Below, in pieces: positions 51,800-58,098 of a stretch of DNA of 64,000 nt (within the stretch, counting starts at the first letter, position 1; each line of letters starts with the position of its first letter). This DNA comes from Clostridia bacterium (GTDB taxonomy: Bacteria > Bacillota > Clostridia > Oscillospirales > Acutalibacteraceae), in NCBI GenBank assembly GCA_017623575.1, contig JAGAOS010000029.1, forward strand, positions 1 to 64,000. The letters are read 5' to 3'. The position numbers and the translations under genes were made by a program. Below the pieces are notes generated by a model. The model was not told where the DNA came from. It saw nothing but the letters and a program-made list of their open reading frames with translations, and searched no databases.

Positions 51800-52557
51800 C
51801 AATACTTTTGATTTTATGTTTTGTTTTAACTGGATGTAATGTTGAAAAAACTAATTCCGATTTACATGCAAGCATATCTTCGGACTTATTATATTCCAAC
51901 ATTTCTTCCGAAACGCAAAAAACAGAAAATGCTTCAACTGTCATTACTTCCTCTAAATCTAATAGTGCCGAAGAAATAATTGATGATAATAGAGGTGCCA
52001 TATGTGATGTAGTTGAATATCACGCAAGCTTTGAAACTATGGATGAATTTATAAAATGGGCAAAAAAAGGCGGGGATGAAGATCCTACTCGGAATGAATC
52101 AAAACACAATTCATGCAGTGCTTTCTTTTTAGATTGGCGGAAAAATAAGAGTGAAATGGTGATTCCAAAGCTAAAAAACAACGAATATTATCTTCGAGTC
52201 GCTTCGGCAGATGATGATCATTTAATGTTTAGATTTTTTTTAAAAAAAGAAGTATTAAATAATTCAAAATCGGATGTAATTAATATTTATGGTTTTCCTC
52301 TTACAGAAGAACAAAAGTCATTAAGTTTAAAGGAATTAACTGAAATGTTTAATCCTATGGAAGATATTTATTATGGTGATTCTGTTTGGGGTGAATATAT
52401 TGCTGGAACGGAATATTCCATAGCTATTACTTTAGGATTTGTTAAATCATCTATGTTCTTTGTTGTTAAACCCGCTGGAATGATCGAAAACACCATAAAC
52501 CCATGGCAGGAAGAATATTTTGATTATTTTGATTTTGAAACAGTTTCGCTAAAGTAG
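51784..52557 (+). CDS. Lipoprotein 2 of a tandem pair, unknown function
   Basis: 257 residues. It shares layout with the preceding gene: signal MKKIFAILLILCFVLTGCN, Ser/Thr-rich linker and the same domain (YHASFETMDEFIKWAKKGG, FFLDWRKNKSEMVIPKLKNNEYYLRV, WQEEYFDYFDFETVSLK). In between the two differ strongly, while the first codons and the leader are identical. It arose by tandem duplication of a unit of about 830 bp. Immunity, substrate binding or decoy functions are all possible. Confidence 0.8.
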   Translation: MKKIFAILLILCFVLTGCNVEKTNSDLHASISSDLLYSNISSETQKTENASTVITSSKSNSAEEIIDDNRGAICDVVEYHASFETMDEFIKWAKKGGDEDPTRNESKHNSCSAFFLDWRKNKSEMVIPKLKNNEYYLRVASADDDHLMFRFFLKKEVLNNSKSDVINIYGFPLTEEQKSLSLKELTEMFNPMEDIYYGDSVWGEYIAGTEYSIAITLGFVKSSMFFVVKPAGMIENTINPWQEEYFDYFDFETVSLK

Positions 52558-52624
52558 GTGGAAAAAAGAAATAAAAACTGCAATAAAAAGCGGCTGTAAA
52601 AAACATCCGTGCGATAAATTATAG

Positions 52625-52649
52625 TTTGAAATGCCGTCGGCATTTCAAA
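52625..52649. repeat. Perfect 12-bp-arm palindrome next to the MITE-like element
   Basis: TTTGAAATGCCG-T-CGGCATTTCAAA. It directly precedes the element at 52650 and could be part of a larger mobile or REP-like unit. Confidence 0.7.
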
Positions 52650-52734
52650 CCGTAGGGAACAACCTATGTGTTGTTCCGTATAAATACCGCAATTTATATT
52701 TTTTACGGAATGACACGCAGGTCATTCCCTACGG
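52650..52734. mobile_element. 85-bp MITE/REP-like element
   Basis: Terminal inverted repeats CCGTAGGGAA (52650-52659) and TTCCCTACGG (52725-52734) flank two internal hairpins, GGAACAAC/GTTGTTCC (52656-52677) and GGAATGAC/GTCATTCC (52708-52729). It has no coding capacity. This resembles short non-autonomous elements scattered in clostridial genomes; other copies cannot be searched for here. Confidence 0.65.
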
Positions 52735-52776
52735 TGTAAATTGCCAATTTATCTGTCTTATTAACTTTATAAATAT

Positions 52777-52828
52777 AAAATCTGCAACGAAAGTGTTCTT
52801 TTGTCCACTTTTATTGCAGATTTTTTTA
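52777..52828 (+). terminator. Terminator of the lipoprotein transcript
   Basis: AAATCTGCAA-CGAAAGTG pairs with CACTTTTATTGCAGATTT and is followed by seven T. It is placed beyond the MITE-like element. Confidence 0.8.
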
Positions 52829-52900
52829 ATTTATTTTATTCTTTTTTATTGGGATTTAATAAATTTGTTTTTTACTTTCCCCTTGGTATGTTGTATTTAA

Positions 52901-53353
52901 TTATTCAGGAAGTCCGTCCTTGCTTATACTGCCCAAATTTGATGCAATAAGCTCCAGCGCATCATAAAAGGTTTTTCTTTCTTGGTCTGAAAGACCTTTT
53001 CCGCCCATTTCTACGGCAAGACCCGCCCTTTTGCTTATATGTGCGGCGGCTTTTTTGCCTTCATCCGTTAAAACCAAGCGCGCTCTGTAAAGATTTTGAT
53101 TTTCACCCTGCTTTAAAACCAAGCCCTTTTCTTCCATTGATGCAATGGCGCGTGATACATCTGATTTATCTCTACCGCACATTTCTGAAAGCTCGGCGGC
53201 AGTTACACCGGCAGGGAAACGCTTAAGCGCTACCAAATAAACAACATGGGGGCCTTTAAGTCCCAGCTTAGTCATTTCGTCCGATGCAATTTTATGCCAG
53301 AATCTGTGAATTTCAGAAATAGCAAAGGAAAATTTTTCAAATCTGTTTACCAT
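52901..53353 (-). CDS. MarR-family transcriptional regulator
   Basis: 150 residues with a winged helix-turn-helix: VVYLVALKRFPAGVTAAELSEMCGRDKSDVSRAIASMEEKGLVLKQ, then the wing with RARLVLTDEGKKAAAHI. Helices at both ends provide dimerisation. The gene is divergent from the AraC gene, and a perfect 18-bp dyad covers its own promoter, so autorepression is likely. The ligand is unknown; an aromatic acid from the downstream operon is plausible. Confidence 0.9.
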   Translation of the reverse strand: MVNRFEKFSFAISEIHRFWHKIASDEMTKLGLKGPHVVYLVALKRFPAGVTAAELSEMCGRDKSDVSRAIASMEEKGLVLKQGENQNLYRARLVLTDEGKKAAAHISKRAGLAVEMGGKGLSDQERKTFYDALELIASNLGSISKDGLPE

Positions 53354-53370
53354 AAATTTATCTCCATTCG

Positions 53371-53388
53371 ATGTTGATTTTTCAACAT
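53371..53388. promoter_or_regulatory. Probable MarR operator
   Basis: ATGTTGA-TTTT-TCAACAT, a perfect dyad, placed immediately after the -10 box of the marR promoter and 18 bases before its start codon. Confidence 0.65.
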
Positions 53389-53392
53389 TGTA

Positions 53393-53421
53393 ATTATACT
53401 TAAAAAAACAATTTATGTCAA
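53393..53421 (-). promoter_or_regulatory. Consensus promoter of the marR gene
   Basis: On the minus strand TTGACA (53421-53416), 17 bases, TATAAT (53398-53393): perfect sigma-A consensus. Confidence 0.85.
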
Positions 53422-53488
53422 GATTATTTCGTATTTTGTTGAAAAAATACCATACTTTATGTTAAAATAAATACAAGAAGGTGATTTT

Positions 53489-54301
53489 ATGACCGTTGCA
53501 ACTGCAAAATACGGTTTTGGCGATAAGTGGAAGGATATATGGATTGACAATTATGAGGGCTTTTATCCCAATATGTCCGACTACCATATGCACGAATATT
53601 TTGAAATAAGCTTTATTGTTTCGGGTAATGTAAATATCCTGCTTACCGATAGTATGGAAAGCAGTACAGGCTCTAAAATTGTGCTGTTGCGCCCCAATAC
53701 ACCCCACTATATTTATTGTGAGCCGGATATTTTGTACAGTCGCACCAATTTGTGTTTTTCTAAAAACTTTACAGAGGATTTTTTACCTGAATTGCATAGG
53801 ATTTTAAATATTTTTGGCGAAAACGGAACGGTAATTGCGGTGGATACCGAAAAAATAAAGGATTATGTAAAAATAGTTAATAAAATTAAGGATGAAGAAA
53901 ACCCCTTGCGCCAAAAACTGCTGATTATGTATGTGTTGTCCCTTGTTTCGGATAATATGAACGAAAACGAAGAAATTACCCGTCTGCCCCGTTATGTTAC
54001 CGATGCCCTTTCGTACATAGGCACCCACTATACGCAAAAAATTGTGGCATCTGAGCTTGCCGAAAAATTGGGAATCGGACGAACAACCCTTATGCAAGGC
54101 TTCAAAAAATACACAGGCACTACCTTTAATGAATATCTTCTTGGTTGCCGACTAAAAAGGGCGGTTATTATGCTGGAGGAGGGCAAAAAGCTTTGGGAAA
54201 TTGCCGAGACCTGCGGTTTTACCGATGCCCCTAATTTTATCAGAAGCTTCAAACGGCATTTTGGCACTACACCAAATATGTGGCGCAGAAACAGCAATTA
54301 A
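53489..54301 (+). CDS. AraC-family transcriptional regulator
   Basis: 270 residues: an N-terminal cupin-like sensor (YHMHEYFEISFIVSGNVNILL) and a C-terminal double HTH (KIVASELAEKLGIGRTTLMQGFKKYTGTTFNEYLLGCRLKRAVIMLEEGKKLWEIAETCGFTDAPNFIRSFKRHFGTTP). AraC proteins of this form usually activate an adjacent operon in response to a small molecule. It precedes the T-box-led operon, and two direct 22-bp repeats in the promoter of that operon are good candidate sites. Confidence 0.92.
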   Translation: MTVATAKYGFGDKWKDIWIDNYEGFYPNMSDYHMHEYFEISFIVSGNVNILLTDSMESSTGSKIVLLRPNTPHYIYCEPDILYSRTNLCFSKNFTEDFLPELHRILNIFGENGTVIAVDTEKIKDYVKIVNKIKDEENPLRQKLLIMYVLSLVSDNMNENEEITRLPRYVTDALSYIGTHYTQKIVASELAEKLGIGRTTLMQGFKKYTGTTFNEYLLGCRLKRAVIMLEEGKKLWEIAETCGFTDAPNFIRSFKRHFGTTPNMWRRNSN

Positions 54302-54333
54302 TAAAAAATGTTTAAATTTTTTTAAAAAAGCTA

Positions 54334-54362
54334 TTGACTTTAGCGCTTTTATGTGTTAAACT
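54334..54362 (+). promoter_or_regulatory. Promoter of the T-box/ior operon
   Basis: TTGACT (54334-54339), 17 bases, TAAACT (54357-54362). It overlaps the first 22-bp operator-like repeat. Confidence 0.6.
54339..54360. promoter_or_regulatory. 22-bp operator-like repeat, copy 1
   Basis: TTTAGCGC-TTTTAT-GTGTTAAA. Nearly the same sequence in the same orientation returns at 54377-54398; each copy is itself a quasi-palindrome. It covers the promoter spacer. Confidence 0.6.
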
Positions 54363-54376
54363 ATCATACAAGTTAA

Positions 54377-54398
54377 TTTAACGCTTTTATGCGCTAAA
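54377..54398. promoter_or_regulatory. 22-bp operator-like repeat, copy 2
   Basis: TTTAACGC-TTTTAT-GCGCTAAA, 38 bases from copy 1 start to start, placed around the expected transcription start and before the T-box stem I. Confidence 0.6.
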
Positions 54399-54408
54399 GT
54401 GAAATGTA

Positions 54409-54652
54409 AAAACGCTATGATGAAGCATCAGTAGAAATATGACCTATTTTTTAGAGAGCGGTTGGATGGTGCAAAACCGTAAATGTCTTATTTTGAATTA
54501 CCCTTCGGAGCGGCTTTTTTGAACATATTTATTAGTAGAAAAAGACGGGTAAGCCCGATACAGCTTTTTAAAGGTCGGTTTAAATTTTAAACCCTCAAAC
54601 TGAGGTGGTACCGCGGGAACACTCGCCCTCTGCATTAAGCAGGGGGCTTTTA
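54409..54652 (+). ncRNA. T-box leader of the ior operon, specifier probably UAC (Tyr)
   Basis: It has AGTA and AGAGAGCGG stem I elements, a GAAT-TAC-C specifier loop (TAC at 54499-54501), the conserved AACTGAGGTGGTACCGCGGG T-box at about 54598-54617 and terminator GCCCTCTGC/GCAGGGGGC (54625-54647) with a T-run. The bulge TGGT would pair with a tRNA ending ACCA, which fits Tyr, Phe and Leu but not Trp. The thrS leader in the same window has its specifier in the same register (GAAG-ACC), favouring Tyr; a Leu UUA reading one base upstream remains possible. Confidence 0.85.
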
Positions 54653-54689
54653 TATTTTTTAAAAAGTAGTTTAAGGAGCAAAAATAATA

Positions 54690-56327
54690 ATGGTAATTAC
54701 AGAGCTTTTAGAAAAAAATGCCCGTCTTTACGGCAATGAAACAGCCCTTGTGGAAATTAACCCATCTGAGGAGCGTGATAAGGTTGTAACCTGGCAGGAA
54801 TTTAATCTTATTGAAAGCACAAACACAGAAATTCCTTATCGCAGAGAAATGACCTGGCAGGATTTTGACCGTAGGGCAAACCGTTTTGCAAACCTTCTTT
54901 TAAGCAGAGGTCTTAAAAAGGGCGATAAAGTAGCAATACTTCTTATGAACTGTCTGGAATGGCTTCCCATATATTTTGGTATTTTAAAGGCGGGCTGTTT
55001 GGCAGTACCTATGAATTTCCGCTATTCAGAGGATGAAATTGAATATTGTCTTGACCTTGCGGATGTGGATGTTTTAATTTTCGGTCCTGAGTTTATAAGT
55101 CGAATTGATCCACTTACCCAAAAAGAAAATCGCCTTAAAATGATTTTTTATGTTGGCGATAACGGACCCGATTACAGTGAGGATTGCCTTAAATTAATGA
55201 GCTATTGTTCATCAAATCCGCCACCAGTAGCCTTAGATGAGGATGACGATGCCGCAATTTATTTTTCTTCGGGAACAACCGGCTTTCCCAAGGCTATTTT
55301 ACATAAGCATCTTTCCCTTATCAGCTCCTGCCGTACCGAGCAGAATCACCATTCTCAGCAAAGGGATGATGTATTCCTCTGCATCCCGCCCCTTTACCAT
55401 ACAGGCGCAAAAATGCATTGGTTTGGTTCTTTACTTTCGGGCAGTAAGGCAGTTCTTCTTCGCGGCGTTAAGCCCGAATGGATTTTAAGAGCCATAAGTG
55501 AGGAAAAATGCTCCATAGTATGGCTTTTGGTACCTTGGGCTCAAGATCTTTTAGATGCTATTGAGTCCGGCAAAGTTGACCTTAATAACTATTATCTGGA
55601 AAAGCTTCGCCTTATGCATATAGGCGCTCAGCCCGTACCTCCAAGCCTTATTAAGCGTTGGATGAAGATTTTCCCACATCATCAGTATGATACTAACTAT
55701 GGTCTTTCGGAATCTATTGGCCCCGGTTGTGTGCATCTTGGTGTTGAAAATGTGCATAAGGTTGGCGCAATTGGTAAGGCAGGTTACCTTTGGGAGGTTG
55801 ATATTGTTGATGAACACGGCAATAAAACCCCTGATGGAGAGGTTGGCGAGCTTATTGTTAAAGGTCCCGGTGTTATGACCTGCTATTACAAAAATCCCGA
55901 AGCCACTGCCGATACCATTAAGGATGGTTGGCTTTATACAGGTGATATGGCAAAGGTGGATGAGGATGGCTTTATCTATCTTGTAGACCGTAAAAAGGAT
56001 GTTGTTATTTCGGGCGGCGAGAATATCTACCCCGTTCAGATAGAGGACTTTTTACGCGCCTTTGATAAAATCAAGGATGTTGCGGTCATCGGTCTTCCCG
56101 ATGCAAGACTTGGTGAAATAACCGCCGCAATTATTGAAATTAAAGAGGGTATGGATTGTACCGAGGAGGAAATCAATGAGTTTTGTAAGGAGCTTCCCAG
56201 ATATAAGCGTCCTAAAAAGATTTTCTTTGAAAAGGTACCCCGTAACCCAACAGGTAAAATTGAAAAACCCGCCCTTAGAGAAAAATATTGCAAGGGTAGA
56301 TTGGTTGAAAGTCAAATAACAGGTTAA
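54690..56327 (+). CDS. AMP-dependent acyl-CoA synthetase
   Basis: 545 residues of the ANL superfamily. Adenylate-binding motifs: IYFSSGTTGFPKAILHKH (about 190), YGLSESIGPG (about 338), GWLYTGDMAKVDEDGFIYLVDRKKDVVISGGENIYP and the C-terminal PRNPTGKIEKPAL with the catalytic Lys. It forms a CoA thioester from an acid and ATP. Near residue 35 and again near 55 the sequence repeats TWQ(E/D)F, a short internal duplication in the N-terminal domain. As first gene of the T-box operon with IorAB it probably activates an aryl acid. Confidence 0.93.
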   Translation: MVITELLEKNARLYGNETALVEINPSEERDKVVTWQEFNLIESTNTEIPYRREMTWQDFDRRANRFANLLLSRGLKKGDKVAILLMNCLEWLPIYFGILKAGCLAVPMNFRYSEDEIEYCLDLADVDVLIFGPEFISRIDPLTQKENRLKMIFYVGDNGPDYSEDCLKLMSYCSSNPPPVALDEDDDAAIYFSSGTTGFPKAILHKHLSLISSCRTEQNHHSQQRDDVFLCIPPLYHTGAKMHWFGSLLSGSKAVLLRGVKPEWILRAISEEKCSIVWLLVPWAQDLLDAIESGKVDLNNYYLEKLRLMHIGAQPVPPSLIKRWMKIFPHHQYDTNYGLSESIGPGCVHLGVENVHKVGAIGKAGYLWEVDIVDEHGNKTPDGEVGELIVKGPGVMTCYYKNPEATADTIKDGWLYTGDMAKVDEDGFIYLVDRKKDVVISGGENIYPVQIEDFLRAFDKIKDVAVIGLPDARLGEITAAIIEIKEGMDCTEEEINEFCKELPRYKRPKKIFFEKVPRNPTGKIEKPALREKYCKGRLVESQITG

Positions 56328-56454
56328 ACTTTAAAAGCAAAACACAGCACACCTTTCAGTAAAGCGATGTTTGTGCACGGCACCACTTTAAACCGAAATC
56401 TTACTGTGGAGCAAAAAAGTTTACCTTAGCAAAATTTTAAAAAAGGTGATTAAA

Positions 56455-57999
56455 ATGGTTGTACAAATTATAATGTTAGTTGTGTTTTTTGCTGTAATGC
56501 TAGGCGTTGGCTTCTATTGCCGCAAAAACTCCACCGATGTAAACGGCTTTGTTCTGGGCGGAAGAAATGTTGGTCCTTGGCTTACCGCTTTTGCATACGG
56601 AACATCATACTTCTCAGCAGTTGTTTTTGTTGGCTATGCAGGTCAGTTTGGTTGGAAATACGGTGTTGCCGCTACCTGGGCAGGCATAGGAAACGCTATT
56701 TTAGGCTCACTTCTTGCCTGGAAGGTGCTTGGCCGCAGAACCCGTGTTATGACTCAGCATTTAGATAGCGCTACAATGCCTCAGTTTTTTGAAAAGCGTT
56801 ACTTTAGCAGTGGATTAAAGCTTCTTGCTTCGGCAGTTATATTTATTTTTCTTATTCCTTATACCGCATCCCTTTACAACGGTCTCAGCCGTCTGTTTGA
56901 AATGGCATTCCCTCAGGTGGAATACGCTTACTTTGTTATAATTATGGCAGTTCTTACCGCCATTTATGTTATTGCAGGAGGATATATGGCTACCGCAATC
57001 AATGACTTTATTCAGGGCGTTATAATGATTGGTGGTATTATCGCAGTTATAATTGCAGTGCTTAATAGTCAGGGTGGATTCTCTGAAGCATTAAGTAAGC
57101 TTGGTGCTATCAGTGATTCTGCCGCAGGTATTGAGGCAGGCGAGCTTTCCTCCTTCTTTGGTCCCGACCCAATAAATCTTTTAGGTGTTGTTCTTCTTAC
57201 CTCTCTTGGTACTTGGGGACTTCCTCAGATGGTTCAAAAATTCTATGCCATTAAAAATGAGGGCGCTATTAAAAAGGGTACCGTTATTTCAACAATTTTC
57301 GCACTTATAGTTGCAGGCGGTTGCTACTTCTTAGGCGGCTTTGGCAGACTCTTTACCCCCGACCTTGCCGCAGATGGTTCTGTTATTTTTGATTCCATTA
57401 TTCCCAATATGCTTTCTAATCTTTCACCCATTCTTATTGGTGTTGTTATCGTTCTTGTTCTTTCAGCATCTATGTCAACACTTTCTTCTCTTGTTATGGC
57501 ATCCAGCTCTACCCTTACACTTGACTTTATTAAGGGCAAAATAGCAAAGAACCTAAGCGAGAAAAAGCAGGTATTTATAATGCGTGTTCTGATTGTTGTG
57601 TTCATTGCAATCTCCGCATTTATTGCAATTATGCAGCATCAGTCCAATGTAACCTTCATTGCTCAGCTTATGGGTATTTCCTGGGGTGCTTTAGCAGGCG
57701 CATTCCTTGCACCTTTCCTTTACGGCTTATACTGGAAGCGCACCACAAAGGCTGCGGTTTGGGTAAATATTATCTTCTCAACAGTATTTATGATTGCAAA
57801 TATGCTTGTTAAATCTGCATTCCCCACTATTTTACAGTCACCCATTAACGCAGGTGCATTCTGTATGCTGGCAGGTTTAATAATCGTTCCCGTGGTAAGT
57901 TTACTCACCAAAAAGCCTGATAAGACTCAGGTAGCAGAGGTTTTCTCTTGCTATGATAAAGAGGTAACAGTAACTTCTAAGCATTCCATCGGTGAATAA
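56455..57999 (+). CDS. Sodium:solute symporter (SSS family)
   Basis: 514 residues with about thirteen transmembrane segments. Family signature around GRNVGPWLTAFAYGTSYFSAVVFVGYAGQFGWKYG. It resembles the PutP/PanF branch. The AAGGTGAT site overlaps an in-frame GTG at 56446, so the ATG at 56455 is the start. In this operon it would import the acid or amino acid that IorAB and the ligases handle. Confidence 0.92.
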   Translation: MVVQIIMLVVFFAVMLGVGFYCRKNSTDVNGFVLGGRNVGPWLTAFAYGTSYFSAVVFVGYAGQFGWKYGVAATWAGIGNAILGSLLAWKVLGRRTRVMTQHLDSATMPQFFEKRYFSSGLKLLASAVIFIFLIPYTASLYNGLSRLFEMAFPQVEYAYFVIIMAVLTAIYVIAGGYMATAINDFIQGVIMIGGIIAVIIAVLNSQGGFSEALSKLGAISDSAAGIEAGELSSFFGPDPINLLGVVLLTSLGTWGLPQMVQKFYAIKNEGAIKKGTVISTIFALIVAGGCYFLGGFGRLFTPDLAADGSVIFDSIIPNMLSNLSPILIGVVIVLVLSASMSTLSSLVMASSSTLTLDFIKGKIAKNLSEKKQVFIMRVLIVVFIAISAFIAIMQHQSNVTFIAQLMGISWGALAGAFLAPFLYGLYWKRTTKAAVWVNIIFSTVFMIANMLVKSAFPTILQSPINAGAFCMLAGLIIVPVVSLLTKKPDKTQVAEVFSCYDKEVTVTSKHSIGE

Positions 58000-58025
58000 T
58001 TTGTAAAAAAATACAAAAAAATAGG

Positions 58026-58051
58026 GCCGAAGGGTTGCACAACCCTTCGGC
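58026..58051 (+). terminator. Perfect hairpin between symporter and iorA
   Basis: GCCGAAGGGTTG pairs with CAACCCTTCGGC (12 bp, tight loop), followed by TTTGTG. A candidate partial terminator or RNA-processing site that would set symporter versus ior transcript levels. Confidence 0.65.
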
Positions 58052-58098
58052 TTTGTGTTAAAATATAATATAATTTATTTTTTGGAGGATTAATCCTT

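Noticed and set aside
51681..52001. Minus-strand 106-codon frame spanning the lipoprotein junction
   Set aside because: Antisense to the duplicated lipoprotein leader; no ribosome site and no coherent composition.
54409..54652. Trp-specific T-box, as the ior genes might suggest
   Set aside because: No TGG lies in the specifier position, and the TGGT bulge does not match the G discriminator of tRNA-Trp.
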